Assembly (NCBI GenBank): GCA_030715195.1
Contig: JAUYVI010000001.1
Coordinates: 186,001 to 250,000 of the forward strand
Source of the DNA: Dongia sedimenti
GTDB taxonomy: Bacteria > Pseudomonadota > Alphaproteobacteria > Dongiales > Dongiaceae
Direction of reading: 5' to 3'
Length of the DNA: 64,000 nt
Positions 7,643 to 15,632 of the stretch are shown here, piece by piece. The notes under the pieces are model-generated. The model was given only the letters and a program-made list of their open reading frames with translations. It had not been told where the DNA came from and made no database searches. The position numbers and the translations under genes are program-made. Position 1 is the first letter of the stretch. Each line of letters begins with the position of its first letter.

Positions 7643-7872
7643 TCAGTCGCAAGTCATCCAGGGTTTCGCCGCGCGTTGAACCGTTGCCGCCGCAATTGCG
7701 CGCCCGGGCTTTCACCGATGCCGGCGGCAAGAAGCGGTTCGGGGTCAGTCTTTCGATGAACGGCAGCCGTTTCTCCGGCTCGGTGCTCATGCGCCATGAC
7801 CGCGTCGATCCCAGCGGCGTCGCGCAGCTGCTGGAATCGCTGGCGGCCTTCATGCGACGGGGGTGTGCTTAA
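7639..7872 (+). CDS. Small phage protein, unknown function
   Basis: 77 residues from GTG 7639, which overlaps the preceding stop and has GGAGG (7629-7633) at normal spacing; an ATG at 7627 in the same frame has no ribosome site. The protein has a basic start and a compact C-terminal half (RFGVSLSMNGSRFSGSVLMRHDRVDPSGVAQLLESLAAFMRRG) resembling a small alpha/beta fold. Nothing in it identifies a function. It lies in the short early cluster ahead of terminase and is translationally coupled to its neighbour. Confidence 0.6.
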   Translation: MISRKSSRVSPRVEPLPPQLRARAFTDAGGKKRFGVSLSMNGSRFSGSVLMRHDRVDPSGVAQLLESLAAFMRRGCA

Positions 7873-7874
7873 TC

Positions 7875-8132
7875 ATGGCGAGACGTCCAGGCACGAAGGC
7901 GCTGGAAAGCGACGCCGCCACGGCGAAGATTCGCGCGTTGGCACGCGAGGCCGGCAGCGAGGCGATCGCGGCATTGCTCGGCCTTGTCCGCGAATCGCAA
8001 TCGGAATCGGTGAAGCTGGCCGCGATCAAGGAGTTGCTCGACCGCGGCTTCGGCCGTCCCGCCGCCGCACCGGGCGAGAGTGCCGGCGGCATCACGGCGC
8101 ATCTCCTGGTGGATGACGGCTATGCGCACTAG
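7875..8132 (+). CDS. Putative terminase small subunit
   Basis: 85 residues. It is highly helical (ESDAATAKIRALAREAGSEAIAALLGLVRES), with the helix-rich pattern SVKLAAIKELLDRGFGRP that is frequent in short proteins encoded directly before terminase large subunits in alphaproteobacterial prophages. The terminase ATG lies inside its last codons, so the two are coupled. Position and length argue for the DNA-recognition small subunit of the packaging motor, but no classic small-terminase helix-turn-helix is evident, so the call is positional. Confidence 0.5.
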   Translation: MARRPGTKALESDAATAKIRALAREAGSEAIAALLGLVRESQSESVKLAAIKELLDRGFGRPAAAPGESAGGITAHLLVDDGYAH

Positions 8133-9519
8133 GGTCGCGACCGGCCACGTTCCGCGAAGGCAGCAGAGTGCGCTGCACGCGGCGCCCGGGCGGTTCAAGG
8201 TGCTGGTGACGCATCGCCGCTTCGGCAAGACTGTGTTCGCGGTCAACGAGCTGATCTCCGGCGCCAAAAGCTGCAAGCTGCGGCAACCGCGTTTCGCTTA
8301 TCTGGCGCCGTACCATATTCAGGCCAAGGACGTCGCCTGGTCCTACCTCAAGCTCTACACCGCGAAGATTCCCGACATCGCGGTCAACGAGAGCGAGCTT
8401 TGGGTCGAGCTGCCGCCACGGGTCGAGCACGGCACCGATATCGGCGGCGCGCGCATCCGGCTCTACGGCGCCGACAATGCCGACCGTTTGCGCGGACTCT
8501 ATTTCGACGGCGTGGTGCTCGACGAATACGCGCAGATGCATCCGCGCGTCTGGTCGGAAGTGGTGCGGCCGGCGCTCGCCGATCGGATGGGCTGGGCATT
8601 GTTCATCGGCACGCCGATGGGGCGCAACGGCTTCTGCGATCTATTCGAGGGTGCCCGTGACGGTTTTCCGCTTGCCGACGGCACGCGGCGCCACGATCCT
8701 GATTGGGCGTCCTTCATGTTCAAGGCGAGCGAGACCGGGATCATTCCGCCGCCGGAGCTCGAGGCGGCGCAACGGACGATGAGTCCCGACCAATATGCGC
8801 AGGAGTTCGAATGCTCCTTCGACGCCGCGATCCCCGGCGCCTACTACGCGCAGCTGCTGGCCGATGCCGAGCGGCTCGGCCGCATCCGCCCGATCGCCTA
8901 TGAGCCGGCGCTGCCGGTGCATACCGGCTGGGACCTCGGCATCGGCGATCCGACCGCGATCTGGTTCGCGCAGGTGGTGCATGGCGAGCCCCGCTTGATC
9001 GACTACTACGAGGCCTCCGGCGTCGGGCTCGAGCACTACGTGGCGCAGCTGCGCGCCGGCCATCGCGCGCATTGGATCTACGGACAGCATTTCTTCCCGC
9101 ACGACCTGCGAGTCAAGGAGTTGGGCTCGGGCCTCAGCCGCGTCGATGTGCTGCGCGGCTTCGGGCTCTCGCCGACCGTGCTACCAGCGGCCAGTATCGA
9201 TGACGGAATCAGCCAGGCGCGGTTCCTCCTGCGGAAGTGCTGGTTCAATGCGGAACGCTGCGGCACCGGGCTGAAGCTGCTGCGCCAATACCGCTCCGAA
9301 TGGGACGACAAGCGCCAGGTGCTGAAGCCGGTGCCGCTGCACGACTTCACCTCGCATTGTGCCGATGCGTTTCGCTACCTGTGCATCGGGCTGGGGCGGA
9401 CGCTGATCGACCGGCAGCCGCTGGTTGACCCTTCAATGTCGTCAGGGGCACGCTCGGCGTCCAACCGGCCGCGTTTCGCTGCCGGAGCATCTAAGGGAGG
9501 CAAGCCGCATGGCTGGTAG
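8122..9519 (+). CDS. terL: Phage terminase large subunit
   Basis: 465 residues from ATG 8122. The ATPase domain shows a Walker A-like HRRFGKT at 31-37, a Walker B VVLDE at about 130-134 followed by the coupling motif FIGTPMGRNG. The nuclease half carries the RNase H-type acidic residues in GWDLGIGDPTAIW (about 269-281) and in the C-terminal HCADAFRY (about 412-419). The protein packages DNA into the prohead by ATP-driven translocation and cuts the concatemer. It overlaps the putative small subunit upstream and the lipoprotein gene downstream by 11 bases. Length and motifs are complete, so packaging capacity appears intact. Confidence 0.93.
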   Translation: MRTRVATGHVPRRQQSALHAAPGRFKVLVTHRRFGKTVFAVNELISGAKSCKLRQPRFAYLAPYHIQAKDVAWSYLKLYTAKIPDIAVNESELWVELPPRVEHGTDIGGARIRLYGADNADRLRGLYFDGVVLDEYAQMHPRVWSEVVRPALADRMGWALFIGTPMGRNGFCDLFEGARDGFPLADGTRRHDPDWASFMFKASETGIIPPPELEAAQRTMSPDQYAQEFECSFDAAIPGAYYAQLLADAERLGRIRPIAYEPALPVHTGWDLGIGDPTAIWFAQVVHGEPRLIDYYEASGVGLEHYVAQLRAGHRAHWIYGQHFFPHDLRVKELGSGLSRVDVLRGFGLSPTVLPAASIDDGISQARFLLRKCWFNAERCGTGLKLLRQYRSEWDDKRQVLKPVPLHDFTSHCADAFRYLCIGLGRTLIDRQPLVDPSMSSGARSASNRPRFAAGASKGGKPHGW

Positions 9520-9871
9520 CAGGAAGGCAAGGATAATATCACTATTGTGTGTGTTTGCGAGTTCGAGTATACTTCTTTGCGTTTCGGGTTGTGCGCGAGC
9601 GGCCGACGATCCCGCGATGGACGCGCGGCAGTCTTGGGATGAGTGCGCCGCCTTGGAGGCGGCGAAGCAGGCCAAGACCGACAAGGCGGTTGATTTAGCT
9701 GCCGACGCGGCGATGGCTGCATGCCAGGACGAGGCGGAGAAGTTCATGGAAAAGGCGCAGCTACCACCTCACAGCCTTTCGCGTGACGAAGCGGCGAATG
9801 CGACGCGCGAACTGCGCGACAAGATCCGAGAAGGCAAAGTCAGTCTGATCAACGAGCTAAGAGGGCAGTAG
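9509..9871 (+). CDS. Small phage lipoprotein
   Basis: 120 residues from ATG 9509, with AAGGGAGG eight bases upstream. A basic start (MAGSRKARI), a hydrophobic stretch and the lipobox-like VSGC at about residue 27 predict lipidation and export. The mature part is charged and helical (ALEAAKQAKTDKAVDLAADAAMAACQDE has two further cysteines). It is located between terminase and the portal block, where a host-envelope protein is not expected; superinfection immunity or a lysis accessory role are possibilities. Base composition dips towards AT around 9540-9600 relative to its neighbours, hinting at recent acquisition. Confidence 0.65.
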   Translation: MAGSRKARIISLLCVFASSSILLCVSGCARAADDPAMDARQSWDECAALEAAKQAKTDKAVDLAADAAMAACQDEAEKFMEKAQLPPHSLSRDEAANATRELRDKIREGKVSLINELRGQ

Positions 9872-9873
9872 CG

Positions 9874-10569
9874 ATGGGCTGGAGCACGAAAAGCGGAGCT
9901 AGTCCGGTTGGCCCGAGCGGCGTCGCCGGTAAAGAGAAGGAGAAGGGCAAGGTCACTGCTGGGGGCGCGGGGACGTCTGCGCTGACCGGCGGAAAAGTCA
10001 TCTCCGATGCCGGCGCACTCTCTAACATCGGCGCCGGGCCAGCCGGCACCAATGCACTCGGCACGCCGACCGGCGATCCGAGCAAGGCTATTCGCGGTGA
10101 ACGCGGCCCCGGTGGCGGCACCACCACTCAAAGCGCTTACACCCCCGGTGCGCTCGGCAATTTCCCCAACGCCGACATTCCCACTGTAGTGGAGAAGATT
10201 GTCGGCCCCCTGGTTCCTGGTGTCGGGGGCATGCTCGGGATTGCCGGTGCGAAGCAGGCGATCGAGGACCCGTCGAAGACTACCACGGTTCTGGGTGGCG
10301 ATCCCGGCCCGCAGCGTGGCTGGCAGCCGGATCGCTATCGGGGTAGCGCGAGTTTGGGTGGCATCGGTGGCTCCGGTGGTGCCGTCAACAGCGGTGAGCG
10401 CGAGATCGCCGGCCGACCGATCGGTGCCGCGGCTCGTATACGGCAAGACAATTCGGTGAACGATGGAGATGACCTAGGCGTTGGCGGTGCCACCGACCAA
10501 TACTCCGAAGTCATGATGAAGGACCGCCGCAAGCCGGGCCTGAAGCAGATGCTGGAGACTATGCTGTGA
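9874..10569 (+). CDS. Glycine-rich phage protein, unknown function
   Basis: 231 residues. The N-terminal two thirds are low-complexity Gly/Ala/Ser/Pro with scattered Lys (KEKEKGKVTAGGAG), predicting disorder. One hydrophobic stretch around residues 110-130 (VEKIVGPLVPGVGGMLGIAGA) could insert in a membrane or pack as a helix. The C-terminus is short and charged (KDRRKPGLKQMLETML). Its place between terminase and portal and the start two bases after the lipoprotein stop make it part of the late operon. Related disordered proteins in podoviruses are often virion-associated. No function can be assigned. Confidence 0.6.
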   Translation: MGWSTKSGASPVGPSGVAGKEKEKGKVTAGGAGTSALTGGKVISDAGALSNIGAGPAGTNALGTPTGDPSKAIRGERGPGGGTTTQSAYTPGALGNFPNADIPTVVEKIVGPLVPGVGGMLGIAGAKQAIEDPSKTTTVLGGDPGPQRGWQPDRYRGSASLGGIGGSGGAVNSGEREIAGRPIGAAARIRQDNSVNDGDDLGVGGATDQYSEVMMKDRRKPGLKQMLETML

Positions 10570-10973
10570 GCGGGCGGCGGCTGGGGATGACGGATGCAGA
10601 GTTCGATCGCAGCATGGCGCCGTTTGCGCCGCTGATCGAGCGGGGCTACCAGGCGACGCTGACGCTGAACCGGCTCGCCGGCGATGAAGGATTTCGGCAG
10701 CGCTATCTGAAGGGCGACGCCGAAGCGGTGGAGCTGTTCAATCGCCTGACCGAACTCAAGGCGGCGGGGACGCAGCCTTATCATGACGCGGTCGGCGTCA
10801 TGAACGAAGCGGCAACGCCGGCGACCAGTGCCGCGGCGCTGACCTTGATCAACGATGCCGATTTCGTGGCGCGCTACATGGCGGGTGATTCCGCGGCGCG
10901 AGCCCAGTGGGACGCAGCCTCGGTAGACAACGCGACGGTCGCGGAAGCGGCGGAAGGAAGCAGCAACGCATGA
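10566..10973 (+). CDS. Phage protein with two RY-x2-GD motifs
   Basis: 135 residues, GTG start overlapping the previous stop. Two copies of a motif of the form D-x-x-[FW]-x-x-RY-x-x-GD-x-x-A are visible: DEGFRQRYLKGDAEA at about residues 36-50 and DADFVARYMAGDSAA near 98-112. The same motif closes the scaffold-like protein encoded at 14360-15205. The rest is helical. The shared motif suggests that this protein contacts the same partner as the scaffold C-terminus, perhaps capsid or portal, but this is inference. It is coupled to both neighbours by overlapping start and stop codons. Confidence 0.65.
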   Translation: MSGRRLGMTDAEFDRSMAPFAPLIERGYQATLTLNRLAGDEGFRQRYLKGDAEAVELFNRLTELKAAGTQPYHDAVGVMNEAATPATSAAALTLINDADFVARYMAGDSAARAQWDAASVDNATVAEAAEGSSNA

Positions 10974-11572
10974 CGGATGCGAAGGCAACACCGGCCTCCC
11001 TCGCCGCGATGGCCGAGGAGGCGGAGCGGAAGCGCACGGCCGCGCAGGAAGAGTATCGTCGCCTTTCGCTGGCCGCCGCAGAAGGCGATGCGGATGCGCG
11101 CGAGATGCTGCCGATCTTCGAGCAGGATCTCGCCGCGCTGAACGCCGAGCTGCAACGCCTCGACGCAGCGCAGGTCGAAGCCAAGACGCGCAACGCTGTC
11201 GAGGCGCTGGCGGCCGAGACGCAACGCGCGGCCGAACAGGCGGACGCGGTGCGCGCCTTGGTCACGGCACAGGTGGCCAACGTCGAGCGGCTCGATCTTG
11301 CGGTTGCGGAGATGCGCGCGGCGCTCATGGCGATGCGCGACGGCAACGTGGCGCTCGGCGATGCGCTCGGCAGCGAGGCGCATCAGAGCATTCACGACTT
11401 CAATCTGAAACTGCCGATCATGATCGACACCGCCCTGGCGATCGGCGGTTTCCAGTTCAAGAGCATGCCTTTCGTGGCGCGCGACGCCGAGGGCCTGCCC
11501 GATCTCGCGGCCTGCCGCCTGGCGCCGCTCTATCCCGCAGGCTGGCTGCTCCGGGTTGCCGGCGCCGGCTGA
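10970..11572 (+). CDS. Coiled-coil phage structural-block protein
   Basis: 200 residues from ATG 10970, overlapping the preceding stop. Residues about 10-120 are an almost unbroken heptad-like helix rich in Ala, Glu, Gln and Arg (EAERKRTAAQEEYRRLSLAAAEG, then DLAALNAELQRLDAAQ), so a long coiled coil is expected. A more globular C-terminal part (LPIMIDTALAIGGFQFKSMPFVARD) follows. It resembles internal or scaffolding accessory proteins in shape, not in any recognised motif. It lies inside the run of small genes between terminase and portal. Confidence 0.6.
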   Translation: MTDAKATPASLAAMAEEAERKRTAAQEEYRRLSLAAAEGDADAREMLPIFEQDLAALNAELQRLDAAQVEAKTRNAVEALAAETQRAAEQADAVRALVTAQVANVERLDLAVAEMRAALMAMRDGNVALGDALGSEAHQSIHDFNLKLPIMIDTALAIGGFQFKSMPFVARDAEGLPDLAACRLAPLYPAGWLLRVAGAG

Positions 11573-11625
11573 CGCATCTTCGAGGCCCTACCACCCGTTT
11601 CGACACTTCAAGGAGGAGCTCAATC

Positions 11626-11826
11626 ATGAGCTTTTTCAAGCCATCGCCGCCGCCCAAAGTCCAGCCGCCGCCGACCCGAGACACCGCGGCCGATACCCTG
11701 CAGCAGCAGGAAGAGGAGGCGAAGAAGCGCCGCGCCGCCCTGCAAGGCATGGCTTCGACCATGCTCACCGGATCGAGCGGCGTGACGACCGAACTCACCG
11801 GTACAAGGACGATGACCAATGGATGA
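11626..11826 (+). CDS. Small proline-rich phage protein
   Basis: 66 residues with an AAGGAGG ribosome site about nine bases ahead of ATG 11626. The start MSFFKPSPPPKVQPPPTRD is proline-rich, followed by a short Gln/Glu-rich helix (TLQQQEEEAKKRRAALQGM) and a Thr/Ser/Gly tail. Small proteins of exactly this kind occur ahead of portal genes in podovirus prophages of alphaproteobacteria, but no function is known to me. The stop overlaps the start of the next small gene. Confidence 0.65.
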   Translation: MSFFKPSPPPKVQPPPTRDTAADTLQQQEEEAKKRRAALQGMASTMLTGSSGVTTELTGTRTMTNG

Positions 11827-11974
11827 TCCTGAAACCGCGCCAGAGATTCCGACGGCACCGGAACCGGCGATCGCCGGCACGCCGATCGGCCAACGCAAGC
11901 CGGACGCGATCGCCGATCCCATCACCGATCCGGATATTCCCGAACTGCAGGACCGACGGAGGCCGATGCCATGA
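11819..11974 (+). CDS. 51-residue proline-rich micro-protein in the late operon
   Basis: A short frame running from ATG 11819 to TGA 11974. It is framed by stop/start overlaps on both sides: it begins eight bases before the end of the previous gene and its TGA overlaps the ATG of the next in an ATGA. The product is Pro/Asp/Ile-rich (DDPETAPEIPTAPEPAIAG near the start), acidic and probably disordered. The tight coupling and lack of wasted bases support real translation. Function unknown. Confidence 0.5.
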   Translation: MDDPETAPEIPTAPEPAIAGTPIGQRKPDAIADPITDPDIPELQDRRRPMP

Positions 11975-12288
11975 GCAAGCTCTACATCTCCGAATACGCG
12001 CGTGTGACCCAAGCGAGCGGCCCCGGCAATGCGGTGGTTCAGGCTCCGGAGGAGCCGCCGGTCGCGACGCAAGTCGTGGACTTCACTTCGGGTGCCACGC
12101 AATCGGCGGCGTTCAATGCCAAGACCCGGTTCGTGCGCCTGCACACCGATGCGATCTGCTCCGTGCGCTTTGCCGCAAGTCCGACCGCGACCGTCAATGA
12201 CGCACGGTTGGCGGCCGGGCAGACCGAGTTGCGCGGCATTCCGGCCGACGGTTCGGCGGCCAAGGTCTCGGCCATCGCCAATACCTGA
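11971..12288 (+). CDS. Small beta-rich phage protein upstream of portal
   Basis: 105 residues from ATG 11971. Alternating polar and hydrophobic residues (VVDFTSGATQSAAFNAKTRFVRLHTDAICSVRFA) predict an all-beta fold, a single small sandwich or barrel, and the C-terminus ends in a Gly/Ala-rich strand. Such a protein is regularly found next to the portal gene in podovirus prophages of this group and may be a virion decoration or connector accessory. It has no catalytic signature. It is coupled to the preceding micro-protein, with a 47-base gap before the portal gene. Confidence 0.6.
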   Translation: MSKLYISEYARVTQASGPGNAVVQAPEEPPVATQVVDFTSGATQSAAFNAKTRFVRLHTDAICSVRFAASPTATVNDARLAAGQTELRGIPADGSAAKVSAIANT

Positions 12289-12335
12289 CCCGTCGTCGCT
12301 CCATCCCTGCTCGCAACTTTCGAGGATCGGCACGC

Positions 12336-14042
12336 ATGATCGGCACCGAAGTCGTCGTCTCGCATAAGCCCGTCGCACCCGCAGTGACCGGGCGCGCCAA
12401 GATGGACTCCCGCGACATTGCCGGCGAGATCATCCGCCGCCAGCAGCAGCTCGAGACCGAGCGGGCGATCTATGAATCGCTCTGGCAGGAGATCGCGGAC
12501 TTCATGCTGCCGCGGGCCGGGGTGTTCACTTACAAGGGCACGCCACAGCTGCGACCGCAGGTCTTCGACTCCACGGCCGTGCTGGCGCTCGACCGCTTCT
12601 CCGCCGCCTTCGAGAGCATGCTGACGCCGCGCTCGCAGACCTGGCACATGCTGAAGCCGCTCGACGACGATCTCGCCGAGCATGCCGAGGTCAAGCGCTG
12701 GTGCGATGAGGTGACGCGGCGGCTGTTCGCCTTCCGCTACAGCCCGCGCTCCAACTTCGCCTCGCAGATCCACGAGGTCTACGGGAGCCTCGGCGCCTTC
12801 GGCACCGGCGGCATCTTCTCCGAGGAAGCGCCGGGTGCGGGCATCACCTATCGTGCCTGCAATCTCGCCGGCCTCTATGTGGTCGAGGATTTCCAGGGCC
12901 GTATTCGCACCGCGCATTACAAGCTGGAGATGACGGCGGAGCAGGCGGCGCAGCGCTTCGGCGCCGACAAGCTGCCGGACCAGATTCGCGGCAAGCTGGA
13001 GACGCGGCCCGACGACAAGGCAACCTATCTCCATTGCGTGCGCCCGAACGCGTCGCGGGTTCATGGATCGAAGGGCCGCGGCGGCATGGCCTATGAATCC
13101 TGGTGGGTCTGCCAGGATGCGCGCCAGGTCGTGGGGCAGGGCGGGTTCCGCACCTTCCCCTATGCGGTCTCGCGCTATGTGACGCGGCCCGGCCAGGTCT
13201 ATGGCGACAGCCCCGGCATGCTGGCCCTGGCCGATACCAAGATGCTGAACGTCATGGCGCAGACCATGGTGCAGGAGGCGCAGCTCTCGATCGCGCCCCC
13301 GCTGCTGGCGCCGAATGACGGCGTGCTTTCGGCGCTCGGCGATGGTGTCTCGCTGCTGCCGGCGGCGATCAACTATGGTGGCGTCGATGACCAGGGCCGG
13401 CCGCTGATCCATGCGCTCAACCGCGGCTCGCAGTTCGCGCCGGTCAAGGAGGAGATCGCCGAGCGGCGGCAGTCGGTGAACGCGGCCTTCCTGGTGACCC
13501 TGTTCCAGATCCTGGTCGAGACGCCGCAGATGACGGCGACCGAGGCGCTGTTGCGCGCCCAGGAGAAGGGCGCGCTGCTGGCGCCGACCACCGGGCGGCA
13601 GCAGAGCGAATTGCTGGGGCCGATCGTCGAGCGCGAGATCGATCTGCTGGCGCGGGCCGGTGCCTTGCCGCCGCCCCCGCAGGTGATGCTGGAGCGCAAT
13701 GGCGGCTACAAACTCGAGTATGACTCGCCGCTGACTCGCGCCATGAAAGCGGACCAGGGCGTCGGCCTGTTGCGCACGATCGAGGCGCTGGCGCCGCTCG
13801 CCAATGCGGATCCCGCGGTGATGGATGTGTTCAATCCCGATGAGATCGCGCCGGGCCTGGCCGAGATCAACGGCGTCCCGGCGAAGTGGATCCGCTCGAA
13901 GGACGAACTCGATGCGCTGCGCCAGGGTCGCGCCCAGGCGCAACAGGCGGCGCAGGAAGCGGCGGCCATTCCCGCGGTCGCCGGCGGCATCAAGGACTTG
14001 GCGCAGGCCCAGGCCGCCGCTGCACAAGCACAATCGCAGTAA
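12336..14042 (+). CDS. Portal (head-tail connector) protein, podovirus type
   Basis: 568 residues, the right size for T7-type head-tail connectors. The start region RRQQQLETERAIYESLWQEI ADFMLP-like pattern (long helix then DFMLPRAG) and SQTWHMLKPLDDDLAE, followed by YGSLGAFGTGGIF, are hallmarks of Head-tail_con family portals. A dodecamer of this protein forms the DNA entry channel at one capsid vertex and docks the terminase. The C-terminus is Gln/Ala-rich and helical, as in relatives. ATG 12336 is used; ATG 12402 (MDSRDIAGEI) is an alternative start closer to the conserved region. No frame disruption is seen. Confidence 0.92.
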   Translation: MIGTEVVVSHKPVAPAVTGRAKMDSRDIAGEIIRRQQQLETERAIYESLWQEIADFMLPRAGVFTYKGTPQLRPQVFDSTAVLALDRFSAAFESMLTPRSQTWHMLKPLDDDLAEHAEVKRWCDEVTRRLFAFRYSPRSNFASQIHEVYGSLGAFGTGGIFSEEAPGAGITYRACNLAGLYVVEDFQGRIRTAHYKLEMTAEQAAQRFGADKLPDQIRGKLETRPDDKATYLHCVRPNASRVHGSKGRGGMAYESWWVCQDARQVVGQGGFRTFPYAVSRYVTRPGQVYGDSPGMLALADTKMLNVMAQTMVQEAQLSIAPPLLAPNDGVLSALGDGVSLLPAAINYGGVDDQGRPLIHALNRGSQFAPVKEEIAERRQSVNAAFLVTLFQILVETPQMTATEALLRAQEKGALLAPTTGRQQSELLGPIVEREIDLLARAGALPPPPQVMLERNGGYKLEYDSPLTRAMKADQGVGLLRTIEALAPLANADPAVMDVFNPDEIAPGLAEINGVPAKWIRSKDELDALRQGRAQAQQAAQEAAAIPAVAGGIKDLAQAQAAAAQAQSQ

Positions 14043-14051
14043 GGCGCAACG

Positions 14052-14360
14052 ATGAGTCTGCTCGATCGGGTCCTGCCGCGCGCCGATCTGGTGCGCGCCT
14101 ATCAACAGGTGTTCGGCGGCGGCGGGCTCGCGCGCGACGCGGTGCTCGGCGACCTCGCCGTGTTCTGCGGCGAGCAACAGTCGTCCGTCCGGATCAACGG
14201 CCAGAAGGTGGTTGATCCTTACGCGATGGCGGTGGCCGAAGGACGCCGCGAGGTCTGGCTGCGCATCCGCGCAATGCTGGAGATGGAGTCATCACAGGCT
14301 TGGACGCTCGCACAGCGCGAGCGCGCTCAGGCGGCTGCTTCACGGCAAGGAGGTCGATGA
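14052..14360 (+). CDS. Bbp19-like phage structural-block protein
   Basis: 102 residues. The pattern LVRAYQQVFGG, DAVLGDLAVFCG, then DPYAMAVAEGRREVWLRIRAML matches the small Bbp19-type proteins first noted in Bordetella phage BPP-1: a Tyr/Phe start, a VLxDLxxFC core and a GRREV-containing helix. Function in the family is not settled; location between portal and scaffold is conserved. The C-terminal tail is helical and charged (AQRERAQAAASRQGGR). It starts nine bases after the portal stop, and its TGA overlaps the start of the next gene. Confidence 0.75.
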   Translation: MSLLDRVLPRADLVRAYQQVFGGGGLARDAVLGDLAVFCGEQQSSVRINGQKVVDPYAMAVAEGRREVWLRIRAMLEMESSQAWTLAQRERAQAAASRQGGR

Positions 14361-15205
14361 TGGACGGTGAAGTCGAAAGCGGCGCAATCGGCGCAGTCGA
14401 TACGGCGAATGCGGGAGAAAGCACCAGCGTGGCGGACTCCTGGTTCGCTTCGTTCGATGGCGAGACCCAGGGCTGGCTCGAGAACAAGGGCTGGACCGCC
14501 GAGGACGGGCTCACGCAGATGGTGCGGGCGCATCGCAGCCTCGAAAGCATGATGGGCCGCGACAAGGTGGTCTGGCCGAAGGATGCGCAGGACAAGCAGG
14601 CCTGGGCCGAGATCCATCGCCGCATGGGTGTGCCGTCAAGTTGGGAAGATTACGGCCTGGCGCCGCTCGGTCCCGACGGCAAGCCGGATACGATGGCCGA
14701 CCGCAGCTATGCCGACGGGATGGCGCAGGTGTTCCACAAGCTCGGCATCGGCAAGGAGACCGCGGCGGCGCTGGCAACCGAGCATGCGACCTTGCAGGCG
14801 GCACTGACCGCCGCCGACAATGAGGCCTTCCAGCGCAGCTCGGCCCAGGATTTCGATGCGCTCCGCCGCGAATGGGGCGGTGAGGCCGATACGCGCCTCG
14901 CGGCCGCCCAGCGCGCCTCGCGCGCCTTCGGTCTCGAGCCCGCGACCATGGGCAAGATCGAACGCGCGATCGGCACCCGCGCCATGGTGTCTTTGCTGTC
15001 CGAGATCGGCACCGCGATCTCCGAAGACCGCGGCACCGGCACCGGCGGATTCGGCGCCGGCGGCTGGCTGACGCCCGAAGCCGCCAATGCGCGCCTTGTT
15101 GAACTGCGCGGCGACAAGGACTGGACCCGCCGCTACTTCGCCGGCGACAAGAGCGCCATCGCCGAATACGACCGGCTGATCTCGGCGGTGGCGAACAGGG
15201 GTTAG
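14360..15205 (+). CDS. Probable capsid scaffold protein
   Basis: 281 residues from ATG 14360, chosen over ATG 14357 because AAGGAGG then sits six bases upstream. The N-terminal section (WLENKGWTAEDGLTQMVRAHRSLESMMG and WAEIHRRMGVPSSWEDYGL) is the helical signature of scaffold-like proteins encoded between portal and capsid in this phage group. The C-terminus carries a D-x-x-W-x-x-RY-x-x-GD-x-x-A motif shared twice with the protein at 10566-10973. In scaffolds the C-terminus usually binds the coat protein. Separated from the capsid gene by a cargo gene and a promoter. Confidence 0.7.
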   Translation: MDGEVESGAIGAVDTANAGESTSVADSWFASFDGETQGWLENKGWTAEDGLTQMVRAHRSLESMMGRDKVVWPKDAQDKQAWAEIHRRMGVPSSWEDYGLAPLGPDGKPDTMADRSYADGMAQVFHKLGIGKETAAALATEHATLQAALTAADNEAFQRSSAQDFDALRREWGGEADTRLAAAQRASRAFGLEPATMGKIERAIGTRAMVSLLSEIGTAISEDRGTGTGGFGAGGWLTPEAANARLVELRGDKDWTRRYFAGDKSAIAEYDRLISAVANRG

Positions 15206-15284
15206 TCGCCGCTGGAGTCCGCTTCGCTGGTCGGCGGGTGCCTGCTATCTTTGCGCTGCACTTCTTCAGGCATGGAGATCAGGA

Positions 15285-15632
15285 ATGACCACCGGAACCT
15301 GCCACTGCGGCGCGGTCAAAGTGACGCTCGCCGAGCAACCCGCCTGGGTCAGTGATTGCAACTGCTCGATCTGTCGGCGCTATGGCGTGCTCTGGTCCTA
15401 TTTCACCGCGAAGACGGTGAAGACCGAAGCCTCGCCCGAAGCGCTGGCGCGGTATTCCTGGGGCCGCAAGCAGCTCAACTTCGTCCACTGCAAGAGCTGC
15501 GGCTGCGTCATGTGGTGGGAGCGCGCGATGCCGGATCCGGAGAAGAAGATGGGCGTCAACATGCGCATGTTTGATCCGGCGGTGCTCGCCGCGGCACAGG
15601 TCGAGAAGCTCGACGGCGCGTCTGACTGGTAA
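15285..15632 (+). CDS. GFA/CENP-V family zinc protein, phage cargo
   Basis: 115 residues. It carries the zinc ligands of the glutathione-dependent formaldehyde-activating (GFA) fold: C6 and C8 (TCHCGAV), C25, C27 and C30 (CNCSICRR), and C69 and C72 (CKSCG). Members bind two zinc ions in an all-beta Mss4-like fold; most have no proven enzymatic role, and the formaldehyde link is disputed. It has nothing to do with virion assembly, yet it stands between scaffold and capsid genes, with 79 bases before it and 303 bases after it containing a new promoter. This is the layout of a moron: a gene inserted in a phage that may benefit the lysogen. Confidence 0.85.
   Translation: MTTGTCHCGAVKVTLAEQPAWVSDCNCSICRRYGVLWSYFTAKTVKTEASPEALARYSWGRKQLNFVHCKSCGCVMWWERAMPDPEKKMGVNMRMFDPAVLAAAQVEKLDGASDW

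Noticed and set aside
9530..9600. AT-rich stretch with CACTATTGTGTG as a third copy of the late promoter
   Set aside because: Similarity is limited to a few bases, the -35 and spacer block are missing, and it lies inside the lipoprotein gene.
12039..14177. A 712-codon minus-strand frame across the portal gene
   Set aside because: Antisense shadow of a well-supported portal gene; similar long shadows exist opposite the nozzle, dehydratase and PseFGH genes.
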